Of a DNA stretch of 64,000 bases, positions 43,942-54,001 are shown one piece after another (positions within the stretch are counted from its first letter, which is position 1; each line of letters opens with the position of its first letter). Under the pieces are notes generated by a model. The model did not search any database, was not told the DNA's origin, and saw only the letters and a program-made list of their open reading frames with translations. The DNA is from Bacteroidota bacterium (GTDB taxonomy: Bacteria; Bacteroidota; Bacteroidia; Chitinophagales; JADIYW01). The stretch spans positions 98,737 to 162,736 of the forward strand of contig CAUJCO010000007.1 of the NCBI GenBank assembly GCA_963169645.1. Reading direction: 5' to 3'. A program made the position numbers and the translations under genes.

Positions 43942-45405
43942 ATGTTAAAACGAGTTGACAAAGTTGTATTAGGAAGTTTCATTATACCCTTAATCATCAC
44001 ATTTGGGCTGACTTCTTTTATTTTCATGATGCAGTTTTTGTGGAAATACATCGACGATATTGTCGGAAAAGGCATTGAGCTTTCCTTAATCATCAAATTA
44101 GTAGGTTTGTTTACGCTCACCATTGCTCCAATGGCGTTGCCTTTGGCTATTCTTTTAGCATCTACTATGGTAATTGGCACTTTGGGCGAAAATAATGAGC
44201 TTACTGCCTACAAATCCGGTGGCTTATCCTTGGTTCGTATAATGGGTAGCTTGATTGTATTTTGCATTTTCCTCGCCGGTTTCGCATTTTATTTCTCGGA
44301 TAATATTTTACCTAAAGTGCATCTTAAATTTTATTCTTTGTTGTTTGATATTCGGAAGCAAAAACCGGCTTTAGATATTTCGGAAGGTGTATTTTATAGA
44401 GGAATTTCAGGTTTCGCCATCAAGGTAAAAAAGAAAGATAAAGACAATCGAACGTTGCACGATATTATGGTGTACGACCACTCCAATGGACGAGGCAATG
44501 ACAATGTTGTTTTAGCAGAAAAAGGAGACATTGGATTGAGTAATTCCGGCAAATATTTAGTGTTGACTTTGTACAACGGAAAGCAATATCAAGATATTCG
44601 AAAACGCACCAAAGAAAATGGAGAAGTACCTTCAGAACAAACTATCATGGAATTTAAACAATGGCGGAAAATTTTTGATTTATCAGAATTTAAAATGACT
44701 CGAACAGACCAATCTTTGTTTAAATCGCATTACATAATGTACAACACCAAACAATTAATGCATGAAGCCGACTCAACCGGCAAAGACATTGAAAACAAAG
44801 TGAAAGAAATACAACTCAACAATGCTAATTATTTTTCTGCATATAAAAAAATCATCGACACAATTCCGATACAAACTTTTAATACACCTGACAAAATAAA
44901 GGTAAATGATATATTTACCAGACATGTCACCAAAAGTGCCGTAAATGTAGCACGCAGTAATTTGCAAAGTGCCATTAGTTCTGCTCAAATGTCTGTATCT
45001 GATTTAGAATTTAAAGAATCCAACTACGTTGCTATGTACTGCGAATGGTATAAAAAATTCAGTTTATCATTTGCGTGCATTGTGTTGCTTTTTGTTGGTT
45101 GTTCTATGGGTGCCATTGTACGAAAAGGTGGCTTTGGAGTGCCTATTTTAATTGCTGTTTTATATTTTGTGGTCTTCCATGTATTAAATGTAATTGGAGA
45201 AAAATTAGCAAAAAACATGGTCATTCCGCCTTTCGCAGGCATGTGGATGGCATCATTAGTATTAATGCCCTTGGCATTGTTTTTAACGTATAAAGCCAAC
45301 CGAGATTCGGTGTTATTTAGAAGTGAATGGTACGCCAATTTATTTTCAAATTTCAAGAAGCAATTTTTACAATTTTTTAGTTATAAAAAAAGTTGTTGTA
45401 AATAA
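43942..45405 (+). CDS. lptG: LptF/LptG family permease
   Basis: Inner-membrane part of the LPS export ABC transporter (Lpt). A 487-residue YjgP/YjgQ protein: three N-terminal transmembrane helices (residues 10-100), a periplasmic beta-jellyroll of about 270 residues, then three C-terminal helices (FACIVLLFVGCSMGAIVRKGGFG onward). The KRVDKVVLGSFIIPL start is typical. Whether it is the LptF or LptG partner cannot be told. Divergent from rpoD; 28 bp upstream of the glycosyltransferase. Confidence 0.88.
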   Translation: MLKRVDKVVLGSFIIPLIITFGLTSFIFMMQFLWKYIDDIVGKGIELSLIIKLVGLFTLTIAPMALPLAILLASTMVIGTLGENNELTAYKSGGLSLVRIMGSLIVFCIFLAGFAFYFSDNILPKVHLKFYSLLFDIRKQKPALDISEGVFYRGISGFAIKVKKKDKDNRTLHDIMVYDHSNGRGNDNVVLAEKGDIGLSNSGKYLVLTLYNGKQYQDIRKRTKENGEVPSEQTIMEFKQWRKIFDLSEFKMTRTDQSLFKSHYIMYNTKQLMHEADSTGKDIENKVKEIQLNNANYFSAYKKIIDTIPIQTFNTPDKIKVNDIFTRHVTKSAVNVARSNLQSAISSAQMSVSDLEFKESNYVAMYCEWYKKFSLSFACIVLLFVGCSMGAIVRKGGFGVPILIAVLYFVVFHVLNVIGEKLAKNMVIPPFAGMWMASLVLMPLALFLTYKANRDSVLFRSEWYANLFSNFKKQFLQFFSYKKSCCK

Positions 45406-45433
45406 GTGTATCTTTAGATAGATAAAAAAATAG

Positions 45434-46573
45434 GTGCTATTGGGTTATTTTTTACTCATACTTTGTTGTTTAATTTTGATGTATGCCTACATCTTATATC
45501 CTATTTTATTAAGAAAAAAAGCCGACAACCAAACACTTGAATTTGATGCATATTCTTTAAAAGATGAGTTACCAGATGTGCACATTGTAATGCCCATTTG
45601 CAACGAAGAAAAAGTGATTGAAAAAAAATTACACAGCATTTTCAACACAAGCTATCCATTGGATAAAATTCAACTTTTTATTGGATTAGACAACTGCACA
45701 GATAACACCAAAAATATTATACAAGCAAAGTTTAAACAAAGCAATATACAACTGATAGAATTCCATGAACGACAAGGAAAACCGGCTATTTTAAATCAAA
45801 TTGTGGAGCAACATATTCCAACCTCCAACGCAATTTTAATTATTACAGATGCGGATGTTTTTTTCACAGAAAACACGCTTTTTGAATTGGTAAAATATTT
45901 TAAATATCCGGAAATAGGTTTAGTGGATTCCAATATTCAAGCATCAAAAATTGACAATACACATGAAAAAGATTATTGGAATTACGAAACAGCAATCAAA
46001 ATAAATGAGAGTATTGTTTTTCATAAAATATTAGGTCCTTCAGGTGGTTGCTATGCCATAAGGAAAGAATTATTTACCGGAATTCCTGCCAATTTTATCG
46101 TCGATGATTTTTATATTGGATTTAATGTATTACTTAAAAAATATAAATCTATTTTAAACAAAAATGCGGTTTGTGTAGAAGACATTGTAACAAATTGGAA
46201 ACAAGAGTTTGTAAGAAAAATAAGAATTTCAACCGGAAATTTTCAAAATCTATGGTATTTTAAAAAATATGCCTTTCAATTTCATTCTGAAGTAGGCTTT
46301 ATGTTTATTTCGCACAAAATTATTAGATGGAAAACACCGTTTTTACTTTTGATAATTTATTATCTATTCTTATTAGAATACACATTGTTTATCTTAATCG
46401 TAACTTTATTTTTACCGATAATTGACTTGCTTTTGTTTACTTTTGGGGTGAAATTTAAACCTTTACGGCAGTTTCATTATTTTATATGCATGAATATTGC
46501 CGTTTTTATCGGATTTATTAAATTTTGTAAAGGAGTTAAAACAAATGTCTGGCAACCAACATCGAGGAACTAA
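45434..46573 (+). CDS. Family 2 glycosyltransferase, membrane-bound
   Basis: A 379-residue processive-type GT2 enzyme. It has an N-terminal transmembrane helix ([20 protein letters not shown]), a GT-A domain with [21 protein letters not shown] and the metal-binding ITDADVFF, acceptor motif SGGCYAIR, the VDDFYIGF catalytic-acid segment and C-terminal membrane helices ([20 protein letters not shown]). The start is GTG 45434, because an in-frame TAG lies directly upstream. It overlaps ribBA by 29 bp. It probably builds a cell-envelope or exopolysaccharide glycan; the sugar is unknown. Confidence 0.85.
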   Translation: MLLGYFLLILCCLILMYAYILYPILLRKKADNQTLEFDAYSLKDELPDVHIVMPICNEEKVIEKKLHSIFNTSYPLDKIQLFIGLDNCTDNTKNIIQAKFKQSNIQLIEFHERQGKPAILNQIVEQHIPTSNAILIITDADVFFTENTLFELVKYFKYPEIGLVDSNIQASKIDNTHEKDYWNYETAIKINESIVFHKILGPSGGCYAIRKELFTGIPANFIVDDFYIGFNVLLKKYKSILNKNAVCVEDIVTNWKQEFVRKIRISTGNFQNLWYFKKYAFQFHSEVGFMFISHKIIRWKTPFLLLIIYYLFLLEYTLFILIVTLFLPIIDLLLFTFGVKFKPLRQFHYFICMNIAVFIGFIKFCKGVKTNVWQPTSRN

Positions 46574-47786
46574 GAGCCGATTAGACACCATAGAAAGTGC
46601 CATCGAAGCTGTAAAAAATGGGAAAATCGTCATTGTAGTAGATGATGAAGACCGCGAAAATGAAGGTGATTTTATAACAGCTGCAAGAAATGCAACACCG
46701 GAAATCATCAATTTTATGGCGACACATGGCCGAGGTCTTATTTGTGCTCCATTAATTGAAGACAGATGTGTGGAATTACAATTAGATTTGATGGTAAATT
46801 CCAACTCTTCTCACTACGAAACACCTTTTACCATTTCTGTTGATTTGATTGGAAATGGTTGCACTACCGGCATTTCTGCTTCAGACAGAGCCAAAACCGT
46901 ATTAGCATTAGTAGATAAAAATACACGTCCGGATGAATTAGGAAAACCGGGACATATCTTTCCATTAAAAGCAAAAAAAGAAGGTGTATTACGCCGCACC
47001 GGACACACCGAAGCTGCGATCGATTTAGCACGATTAGCAGGTTTTGAACCGGCCGGATTATTAGTAGAAATTTTAAAAGAAGATGGTGAATGTGCCCGTT
47101 TAAACGACCTATATATTATTGCAGAAAAGTTTGACATGCCAATTATCTCTATCAAAGATTTGGTAGAATATAGATTGCAACACGACCGTATGATAGAGCG
47201 TGAAGTGGAAGTGAAAATGCCCACAAAATATGGCGATTTCAGATTGGTTGCTTATAAACAAACCGGCTCCAATGAAGAACATTTTGCTTTAGTAAAAGGT
47301 GAATGGAAAAAAGATGAGCCTGTGTTGGTTCGTGTGCACTCTTCTTGTATTACCGGAGACATCTTAGGTTCTATGCGATGTGATTGTGGCGACCAACTAC
47401 ACAATGCCATGAAAATGGTTGAAAAAGAAGGTAAAGGCGTTATTCTATACATGATGCAAGAAGGCAGAGGAATTGGCTTCATGAATAAACTAAAAGCGTA
47501 TAAATTGCAAGAAGAAGGCATGGACACGGTAGATGCTAATTTAGCATTAGGTTTTAAAGCCGATCAGCGCGATTTCGGTATTGGTGCACAAATTTTAAGA
47601 GATTTGAACGTAACTAAAATGAAATTAATTACCAATAATCCGAAAAAACGTGCGGCATTAAACGGTTATGGTTTAGAAATCGTAGAAAATGTTCCGATTC
47701 AAATTAGCCCAAACGAGCACAATAAAAAATATTTAGCTACCAAACGAGATAAAATGGGACACGAACTCCATAATGAGTCGAAGTAA
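46545..47786 (+). CDS. ribBA: Bifunctional DHBP synthase / GTP cyclohydrolase II
   Basis: First steps of both branches of riboflavin synthesis. A 413-residue fusion: RibB domain (about 1-210) with [14 protein letters not shown] and the [14 protein letters not shown] region; RibA domain (about 215-413) with zinc ligands in [25 protein letters not shown] and [12 protein letters not shown] 46545 ([13 protein letters not shown]) is chosen; the open frame to 46497 is deep inside the glycosyltransferase. No FMN riboswitch is present upstream. It converges on the LytTR gene with two bases between the stops. Confidence 0.95.
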   Translation: MSGNQHRGTKSRLDTIESAIEAVKNGKIVIVVDDEDRENEGDFITAARNATPEIINFMATHGRGLICAPLIEDRCVELQLDLMVNSNSSHYETPFTISVDLIGNGCTTGISASDRAKTVLALVDKNTRPDELGKPGHIFPLKAKKEGVLRRTGHTEAAIDLARLAGFEPAGLLVEILKEDGECARLNDLYIIAEKFDMPIISIKDLVEYRLQHDRMIEREVEVKMPTKYGDFRLVAYKQTGSNEEHFALVKGEWKKDEPVLVRVHSSCITGDILGSMRCDCGDQLHNAMKMVEKEGKGVILYMMQEGRGIGFMNKLKAYKLQEEGMDTVDANLALGFKADQRDFGIGAQILRDLNVTKMKLITNNPKKRAALNGYGLEIVENVPIQISPNEHNKKYLATKRDKMGHELHNESK

Positions 47787-47788
47787 TT

Positions 47789-48559
47789 TTATTTATGTCC
47801 GTTTCTGGTAACTTTATCAAAGAAGTCTTTTTTCTTTCTTCTGGATATTTCCACTTGGCTTCCGTCACTTAATTTAGTATAGTAACTGTTCGCATTGTTT
47901 TCAATATTCAATATTTTTGTCAAATTCACAACATACGAACGGTGAATACGCATAAAGTTTAAACCTTCTAAAATTTCTTCAAATACGGAAAGTGTTTTAG
48001 AAGCAATAATTTTCTTATTATTCTCTAAGTAGAATATAGTGTAGTTACTTTCTGATTCTAATTTGATAATGTCTTTTACTCGTATAAAAATAGCACCGTC
48101 ATTCGTATTAATCATAATCTTTTGTTCTTGCATATTTTCCTTATCCAATTTATCGACATGATTGGACAGTTCATCTACTTTAGATAGTTTATTAAAATCT
48201 TCAATTCTTTTTTGCACTTTCTCTAAGGCAATATTTAGATCTTCTAATTTTATGGGTTTTAACAAATAATCTGTCGCATTTTTTTTGATGGCATCAATTG
48301 CATATTTATCATACGATGTGACAAAAATCGTTTCAAAATTTCCATTATCATCCAATTCATTCAATAAATCAATTCCTTTACCATCTGGTAAAACAACATC
48401 TAATAAAAGTAATTGTGGTTTGTGTGTGTGTAATGCTTCTTTTGCTTGACGTATCGTTGGGCAAACGGCCTTAATTTTAGTAGATATGGATGCTTTGGGC
48501 AACATATCTAAAAGCATGTCCCTAAAGATAGGGTCATCTTCTACAATTATTGTATTCAT
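47789..48559 (-). CDS. LytTR-family response regulator
   Basis: A 256-residue two-component regulator: receiver domain (1-120) with acidic pocket EDD (7-9) and phospho-acceptor Asp54 in LLLDVVLPDGKG, then a linker helix and a C-terminal LytTR DNA-binding domain (about 150-250: IKLESESNYTIFYLEN, MRIHRSYVVNL). Such regulators pair with membrane kinases of the LytS/YehU (HisKA_7TM-like) type. No kinase gene is adjacent, so the regulator is an orphan here. Confidence 0.92.
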   Translation of the reverse strand: MNTIIVEDDPIFRDMLLDMLPKASISTKIKAVCPTIRQAKEALHTHKPQLLLLDVVLPDGKGIDLLNELDDNGNFETIFVTSYDKYAIDAIKKNATDYLLKPIKLEDLNIALEKVQKRIEDFNKLSKVDELSNHVDKLDKENMQEQKIMINTNDGAIFIRVKDIIKLESESNYTIFYLENNKKIIASKTLSVFEEILEGLNFMRIHRSYVVNLTKILNIENNANSYYTKLSDGSQVEISRRKKKDFFDKVTRNGHK

Positions 48560-48616
48560 AATTTTAAGTTTTTGGTTTGTTAAATATAATAAAAATCAAT
48601 TAATTAATCAATAAAA

Positions 48617-48641
48617 AACAGGCAAAGAATATTTGCCTGTT
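48617..48641 (-). terminator. Terminator of the small lipoprotein gene
   Basis: On the minus strand AACAGGCAAA pairs with TTTGCCTGTT over five bases and is followed by TTTTATTG. It begins 27 bp after the stop at 48668 and supports that short gene being real. Confidence 0.8.
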
Positions 48642-48667
48642 CACACTTTAAATAACATAAGTACCAA

Positions 48668-48925
48668 TTATTTCGAATTAGAGGCAACTGCAGTTGGGCA
48701 TTTGTACATATTCGAAATATGTTTTACATATTTTCTATCATTTACATTTTTCATATTGCTTTTGCAAATCCATGCACCACAGCCACTTGCGTTTTGTCGA
48801 GCACAAGAGCTAAAAAACAAGACAGTTATAATAAATAAAAAGAAGATGGCTTTTGATGTTCTGTTTGCTGCGCGACCAATTACGTCATTAGAAATTGCAT
48901 TCGCTGTGTTGTTTATTTTTTTCAT
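48668..48925 (-). CDS. Small cysteine-containing lipoprotein
   Basis: About 85 residues from ATG 48925 (MKKINNTANAISND). An unusually long N-region precedes the hydrophobic stretch AIFFLFIITVLFFSSC, which ends in a lipobox cysteine. The mature part, CARQNASGCGAWICKSNMKN and then 24 more residues, holds four cysteines including CGAWIC. It is not recognised. A hairpin terminator follows, and the frame runs to 48973. It is probably anchored to the outer or inner membrane; the function is unknown. Confidence 0.55.
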   Translation of the reverse strand: MKKINNTANAISNDVIGRAANRTSKAIFFLFIITVLFFSSCARQNASGCGAWICKSNMKNVNDRKYVKHISNMYKCPTAVASNSK

Positions 48926-49050
48926 GTTTGTGATTTTTGTTGATGTAAAATTATAATCAACATCAATCACCACTTTGAAATATTGAGTGAATGGTCGGTT
49001 TAGTTATTAAATGGAAAAATTAAGTTAAAAAACAACAGAAATAAAAAGAA

Positions 49051-50070
49051 TTAACCTTTAAAATTCTTAACGACGTTAATAAAATATTTCACTTTTTCAA
49101 AATCAACATCCGGATAAACACCATGTCCTAAATTGCATATATATCGATGATTTCCAAATTGTTGCAACATTTTTTCTGCTTCTTTTTTAATCGTATCTAC
49201 ATCGGCATACAAAACACAAGGATCTAAATTACCTTGTAAGGTTTTAGTAGGTGCTTCCAATCTTGCTTTCAATGGATCAATTGTCCAATCTAATCCAATA
49301 ACAGAACAATTGGTTTGTCCAAATTCCGATAAAATATAATGTGCATCTTTGGCAAATAAAATAACCGGAACATCCGAAATGGCAGCCGAAATACGTTGCA
49401 TATAAGGCAATGCAAACTCTACGTATTGAGCTTTGCTAAGCACGCCTGCCCAACTGTCAAAAACTTGAACTATATCTGCGCCGCACCGAATTTGTTCTTG
49501 CAAATAAGCAATGGTAGCAGTGGTAATTTTTTCTAATAATTGATGCGATAAAACAGGATTTGTGTATAACATTTTTTTAGCTTGTGAAAATGTTTTACTG
49601 CCTTTTCCTTCTATCATATACGAAAAGATTGTCCAAGGTGCTCCGGCAAATCCGATTAATGGAACACGATTATTTAGTGTTTTTTTTGTTAATTGTATCG
49701 ACTCAAAAACATATTGTAAATTAGGAATGACATCTGTTGTTAATTGAGCTACATCTTGAGCTTGTGTTATTGTTTTGGGAAAAAATGGCCCTTTGCTTTC
49801 TATCATTTCATAGTTCAAGCCCATTGCTTCGGGAATCACTAAAATATCCGAAAAAATAATTGCCGCATCTACCTCTAAAATATCAACGGGTTGTATGGTT
49901 ACTTCACATATTAATTCCGGATTTTTTACTAATTCTTTAAAACCGTTTACACTACTGCGAACTGCTCTGTATTCCGGTAAAATTCTTCCTGCCTGACGCA
50001 TCAGCCAAATAGGAATCCGTTCGGTATTTTCTCCTTTTGCTGCTTTTAAAAGTAAATCGTTTTTCAACAT
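49051..50070 (-). CDS. hemE: Uroporphyrinogen decarboxylase
   Basis: Decarboxylates uroporphyrinogen III to coproporphyrinogen III in haem synthesis. A 339-residue TIM barrel with the substrate-binding [16 protein letters not shown] (22-37), [13 protein letters not shown] and [16 protein letters not shown], and the C-terminal [14 protein letters not shown] 50070 gives [13 protein letters not shown]; the upstream ATG 50079 is less likely. Monocistronic, 98 bp from the divergent ftsE. Confidence 0.96.
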   Translation of the reverse strand: MLKNDLLLKAAKGENTERIPIWLMRQAGRILPEYRAVRSSVNGFKELVKNPELICEVTIQPVDILEVDAAIIFSDILVIPEAMGLNYEMIESKGPFFPKTITQAQDVAQLTTDVIPNLQYVFESIQLTKKTLNNRVPLIGFAGAPWTIFSYMIEGKGSKTFSQAKKMLYTNPVLSHQLLEKITTATIAYLQEQIRCGADIVQVFDSWAGVLSKAQYVEFALPYMQRISAAISDVPVILFAKDAHYILSEFGQTNCSVIGLDWTIDPLKARLEAPTKTLQGNLDPCVLYADVDTIKKEAEKMLQQFGNHRYICNLGHGVYPDVDFEKVKYFINVVKNFKG

Positions 50071-50177
50071 AATGGGCAAAAATACAAAATCTTAAAGCTA
50101 AAATTTAGCTATTTTTAGACTGAATTATTGAAACAATAATATGCAAGCGCTGTTTTGCATGAAAGACAACTTATATC

Positions 50178-50909
50178 ATGGCTGAAGCAATCGAAATTAA
50201 TAATCCTACTGTAACGAGAATTATGCCACGCGTAGTGGACATAAAAAATGCAAAAATTTTACATCATAATCATTTAGTGTTAGACAATGTCAATTTTGAA
50301 GTTCGCAAAGGCGATTTTATTTATTTAATTGGAAGAACCGGAAGCGGTAAAAGTAGTTTATTAAAAACATTATATGGCGATTTAGAATTTACGAAAGGAG
50401 AAGCTGATGTGTGTGGTTATAATTTAAAGACTCTTAAAAAATCAGATGTTCCATATTTAAGAAGACGATTAGGCATAGTTTTCCAAGATTTTCAATTATT
50501 AGGCGACCGAAATATTTTCGATAATTTGTCGTTTGTTTTACAAGCTATTGGTTGGACAGATAAAAATAAAATAAAGAAAACCATTGAAGAATCTTTAGAG
50601 AAAGTAAAATTATCGGAGAAAATTTATAAGATGCCGAATCAACTTTCCGGTGGTGAACAACAGCGTGTTACCATTGCCCGAGCTTTATTAAATAATCCGG
50701 AATTAATTTTAGCGGATGAACCTACTGGGAATTTAGATCCGGAAACTACGAATGAGATAATGGATTTATTTTATTCCATTTTTAAAGAAACACAAACACC
50801 GATGGTATTTGCTACGCACAACTATCAATTAATAGAACAATATCCGGGAATTATTTACATGTGTGCTTATAATTCAATAAGCCGAGATGACTCTCATTTT
50901 ACGCGTTAG
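50178..50909 (+). CDS. ftsE: Cell-division ABC transporter ATPase FtsE
   Basis: A 243-residue ABC ATPase that works with FtsX to control division-site peptidoglycan hydrolases. Walker [12 protein letters not shown] (about 53-63), Q-loop VFQDFQLL, signature [16 protein letters not shown], Walker [14 protein letters not shown] and H-loop ATHNYQL. The short N-terminal extension (about 20 residues) and the overall length match FtsE. FtsX is not adjacent, so another ATPase of this size cannot be fully excluded. Confidence 0.85.
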   Translation: MAEAIEINNPTVTRIMPRVVDIKNAKILHHNHLVLDNVNFEVRKGDFIYLIGRTGSGKSSLLKTLYGDLEFTKGEADVCGYNLKTLKKSDVPYLRRRLGIVFQDFQLLGDRNIFDNLSFVLQAIGWTDKNKIKKTIEESLEKVKLSEKIYKMPNQLSGGEQQRVTIARALLNNPELILADEPTGNLDPETTNEIMDLFYSIFKETQTPMVFATHNYQLIEQYPGIIYMCAYNSISRDDSHFTR

Positions 50910-50911
50910 CA

Positions 50912-51304
50912 TTAACCATTACCTAACGCTTTTGCCAAATCATTTAATTGGCTATTCCATAATTCTTTGGAGCTGGCAACATCTTCTTTATATGCAAAAT
51001 CTGTTACAGTTAAAATTGTTTCTTTAGTAATATCCGTTACTTTAATTTTATATTCAAAATAAGCTTTATCATCTTCTTCATCTTCCCAACGCAATCTGAT
51101 GTATTCGTCTTCATCGTAGTTCAAAACTTCAGCAATTTGTTCATCACCATTCCATTCAAAAGTAAACACTTCACCATTCGGATCTAAGTCAACATAATCG
51201 GCAAACCACTGAACCAAACCAGATGGTGTAGTTAGGAAATTATACAATATAGCTGGTGATGATTTAAAAGTACGCTCTACTGTGAAAGGAATTTTTTTCG
51301 CCAT
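50912..51304 (-). CDS. START-like / SRPBCC-fold protein
   Basis: A 130-residue cytoplasmic protein of the START/AHSA1-like helix-grip fold: it begins KKIPFTVERTFKSSPAILYNFLTTPSGLVQW, the pattern of helix-grip proteins, followed by FTFEWNGDEQIAEVL and an acidic EDEEDD loop. A hydrophobic ligand pocket is implied. Function unknown; it resembles a protein usually annotated only as START-like in Bacteroidota. Convergent with ftsE, two bases apart. Confidence 0.75.
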   Translation of the reverse strand: MAKKIPFTVERTFKSSPAILYNFLTTPSGLVQWFADYVDLDPNGEVFTFEWNGDEQIAEVLNYDEDEYIRLRWEDEEDDKAYFEYKIKVTDITKETILTVTDFAYKEDVASSKELWNSQLNDLAKALGNG

Positions 51305-51397
51305 GATTTTTGAATATTTTTCACAATTTAATCAAAAAAATGAATTTTACAATTATTCATTGTTTTTTTTTGAATTTTATAAAAAATTGAACCTCAA

Positions 51398-52681
51398 TTA
51401 AATAATTTCTGAGATAACAAAAAAACTTCCACAAACCAATATTAAATCATCGGGTTGCACTTTAGTTTTCGCAAAAGCCAATGCAATTTTAGGATGTCTG
51501 AACGTATCGCCATATAAGTGATGAGCAGTTGCTTTTTCTTTTAAAATTGCAATATCTAACTTGCGAGGAATTGGAGGTTCGGTGAAATAATAGATTGCAT
51601 TTTGCGGTAAAACCTTCAATACTTTATCAACGTCTTTATCTTTTACCATTCCAAAAACAATGTGTAATTGATTGAATTTTTCATGTTTCAATTGCTCTTT
51701 TATTTGCAATATACCATCTTCATTATGTCCAACATCTATAATAATTTTGGGTTGTTTGCTAATGGTTTGCCATCTACCTTGAAATTGTGCATTTTTTTTC
51801 ACGTTAGAAAAACCCAACTGCAAGGCTTTTTCTTTTATGATAAATTCTTTTTGCTTATTAATAAGATGCACAGCCGCCAACACCGTTTTTATATTTTCTA
51901 TTTGATACGATGAATTCAAATCACAACAAATATTTGTGGGTTGGTTCGCCACTTCGGCATCCATCATTAAGTATTTAGAGGTAAATGCTGTTTTTACGTG
52001 TTGTACTATTTCGTCTGCAAAAAAAATAGGTGCGTTTTCTTGTGTAGCTTTTTCATTAAAAACACGAACTGTTTCCGGTTGATTTTTCCCAATTAATATT
52101 GTCGTTTTGGGTTTAATAATACCAGCCTTTTCGGATGCAATTTCTGCTAATGTTTCACCTAATAAATGTTGATGATCATAACCAATATTTGTAATGATGG
52201 ATAACATGGGTTGTATCACATTGGTAGAATCTAAACGACCACCTAACCCTGTTTCAATAATGGCTATATCTACCTTTTTTTTTGCAAAATAATCGAATGC
52301 CATTGCCACTGTAATTTCAAAAAATGAAGGTAAAATTTCCTCTATTTTAGGTTTGATTTTTTCGGTAAATTGGATAACATATTTCTCCGTACACGGTTTT
52401 CCGTTTATCTTAATGCGTTCTCTAAAATCTTTTAAATGAGGCGACGTATATAATCCGGTTTTATAACCGGCTTCTTGAAATAAGGAAGATAAAATATGCG
52501 CTACTGAACCTTTGCCATTTGTTCCGGCAATATGTATTGTTTTTATTTTTTGATGAGGATTGCCTAAACTTTCACATAATGCGATTGTGTTAGTTAAATC
52601 TTTCTTGATAGCAACATCACCTATGCGAGAAAACATGGGCAATTTATGATATAAATAATCAAGCGTTTCTTCGTAGCTCAT
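51398..52681 (-). CDS. folC: Folylpolyglutamate / dihydrofolate synthase
   Basis: Adds glutamate to dihydropteroate and folates. A 427-residue Mur-ligase-like ATPase with P-loop GTNGKGSVAHI (52-62), SPHLKDFRERI, ETGLGGRLDSTN and the C-terminal domain IIDVGHNEDG. The N-terminal YEETLDYLYHKLPMFSRIG is typical. It follows tonB after 41 bp on the same strand. Confidence 0.94.
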   Translation of the reverse strand: MSYEETLDYLYHKLPMFSRIGDVAIKKDLTNTIALCESLGNPHQKIKTIHIAGTNGKGSVAHILSSLFQEAGYKTGLYTSPHLKDFRERIKINGKPCTEKYVIQFTEKIKPKIEEILPSFFEITVAMAFDYFAKKKVDIAIIETGLGGRLDSTNVIQPMLSIITNIGYDHQHLLGETLAEIASEKAGIIKPKTTILIGKNQPETVRVFNEKATQENAPIFFADEIVQHVKTAFTSKYLMMDAEVANQPTNICCDLNSSYQIENIKTVLAAVHLINKQKEFIIKEKALQLGFSNVKKNAQFQGRWQTISKQPKIIIDVGHNEDGILQIKEQLKHEKFNQLHIVFGMVKDKDVDKVLKVLPQNAIYYFTEPPIPRKLDIAILKEKATAHHLYGDTFRHPKIALAFAKTKVQPDDLILVCGSFFVISEII

Positions 52682-52722
52682 CCTAGCACAAAGATTAAAA
52701 AATTAATGCGTATGATAAACTA

Positions 52723-53649
52723 TTATTGTGTAGAAAAACCAAATTTGTAGGTTATTGTGCCCACTTGTTCTTCTACTGCTGTAGAATTGGCACTAAATTT
52801 TGTTTTCATAGCACCTTCTTCTGCTAATTGAATTAAATATGGATCGGTGGTAGTGCTTCCTTTCTGTTGGTATTTTGCATAAATAACATTTCCGCTCCTA
52901 TCTACTTTTATCATCACAACTACTTTACCTGTTTTTTGGCTATCGTCTTTAATCATGTATGGTTTCCATGTTCTACCTGCCAAATTATAACCGGCACTGT
53001 TTCCGCTTCCATTCGTACTTCCACCCGGCGTTCCATTAGGTGAGCCTGAATTTCCACCCGGATTTCCATTTCCGGCACCATTGCCAGGACCGTTACCACT
53101 TGCTGTTCCGGTGCCATTTCCGGAGCCGGAGCCTTTCGTATTTTTACCTTTCGTCCAAGCAGACGCCATTTGATCTTTAATTTTCTTTTCTTCTGCTTCC
53201 CGTGCTAAGCGTTCTTGCTCCGCTTTTTTTACAGCTTCGGCAATGCGTTGTTGTTCCAATAACGCTTTTTGTTGTTTAATTTGTTCTTCTTTTTGCAATT
53301 TGGCAATCGCAACAGCTTGTGCATCTTCAGCTGAAAGCACACTATTTTGTGGTGCTTTTGTAGCCGATGGTGTTTTAGTTGGCGTAGGCGTTGGTGGTGT
53401 TGGCATTGGCTCCGGTGTAGAGGTAACTTGCTGAGCAGAAGAACCACCGGCTTCTCTTAAATTATCATCACCTAATCCATCATCGCTATCTCCAAAATCT
53501 ATCATTACACCATCAATTTTATCTTCTACCGGCGGATGCGGCAGATATACAAAAAATAAAGTCAGCAATAATGCAGTTAAAGTAATTACCGTAATCACAA
53601 AGGATTGTTGGTTTGATTTACTTTGTTGTAATTGTATGACGTTCGACAT
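52723..53649 (-). CDS. tonB: TonB-like energy transducer
   Basis: A 308-residue protein of TonB/TolA type. One N-terminal transmembrane helix (about 17-36, VITLTALLLTLFFVYL), a Pro/Thr region (PMPTPPTPTPTKTPS), a Lys/Glu/Ala coiled coil (KQQKALLEQQRIAEAVKKAE), a low-complexity Gly/Asn/Ser stretch (GNGPGNGAGNGNPGGNSG), then a TonB C-terminal domain (VVMIKVDRSGNVIYAKYQ). It transmits proton-motive force from ExbB/D, absent here, to outer-membrane receptors; the receptor at 54584-56902 is an obvious candidate partner. A perfect -7-like TAATTTTG lies at 53714-53707. Confidence 0.88.
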   Translation of the reverse strand: MSNVIQLQQSKSNQQSFVITVITLTALLLTLFFVYLPHPPVEDKIDGVMIDFGDSDDGLGDDNLREAGGSSAQQVTSTPEPMPTPPTPTPTKTPSATKAPQNSVLSAEDAQAVAIAKLQKEEQIKQQKALLEQQRIAEAVKKAEQERLAREAEEKKIKDQMASAWTKGKNTKGSGSGNGTGTASGNGPGNGAGNGNPGGNSGSPNGTPGGSTNGSGNSAGYNLAGRTWKPYMIKDDSQKTGKVVVMIKVDRSGNVIYAKYQQKGSTTTDPYLIQLAEEGAMKTKFSANSTAVEEQVGTITYKFGFSTQ

Positions 53650-53766
53650 CTTTGTTCTGCTTTAAACGGTGTATCAAGTTTAGAACGTAAATTTCTATAT
53701 TTTATTCAAAATTACGTATTTAAAATACACACGTATGTTATTAAACTCAAAATATGTACCAAAAAA

Positions 53767-53844
53767 GAGACATGAGACATGAGACATGAGATGTGAGATG
53801 TGAGATGTGAGATGTGAGATATGAGATATGAGATATGAGTAGTA
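53767..53844. repeat. Short tandem repeat, GAGAYRT heptamers (cluster A, part 1)
   Basis: About ten units of the 7-mer, drifting from GAGACAT through GAGATGT to GAGATAT and ending in GAGTAGTAG. It is in the 349-bp gap between tonB (upstream side) and the lipoprotein. The rest of that gap holds the tonB leader (53650-53766, no other feature), a palindromic element and a second satellite. Confidence 0.9.
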
Positions 53845-53852
53845 GGTCTCGT

Positions 53853-53917
53853 GTCATTCCAATGTAAATGGGAATCTCAATACTCATAAATGGGATTCCT
53901 TCTTCCGAGGGAATGAC
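53853..53917. repeat. Nested palindromic element, 65 bp
   Basis: Outer arms GTCATTCC and GGAATGAC enclose inner arms GGAATCTCA and TGGGATTCC (8 of 9 complementary). Elements bounded by GTCATTCC and GGAATGAC are common intergenic palindromes in bacteria. Only one copy is in the window. It sits exactly between the two satellite stretches. Confidence 0.7.
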
Positions 53918-54001
53918 ATTACTATATTATTTCATTACTACATTACTATATTGCTACATTGCTACATTACTACATTACTATATTACTACATTACTACATT
54001 A
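53918..54001. repeat. Short tandem repeat, TTACTACA octamers (cluster A, part 2)
   Basis: About ten imperfect units of TTACTACA/TTACTATA/TTGCTACA up to the stop codon of the lipoprotein gene, whose TAA (complement of TTA at 53999-54001) lies at the array edge. Read on the other strand the unit is TGTAGTAA, the same as the GTAGTAAT octamer of cluster C. Confidence 0.9.

Noticed and set aside
46497..46544. Longer N-terminus of ribBA
   Set aside because: Lies inside the glycosyltransferase gene and is not part of the RibBA family.
46400..46545. FMN riboswitch before ribBA
   Set aside because: No conserved RFN element; the region codes for the glycosyltransferase.
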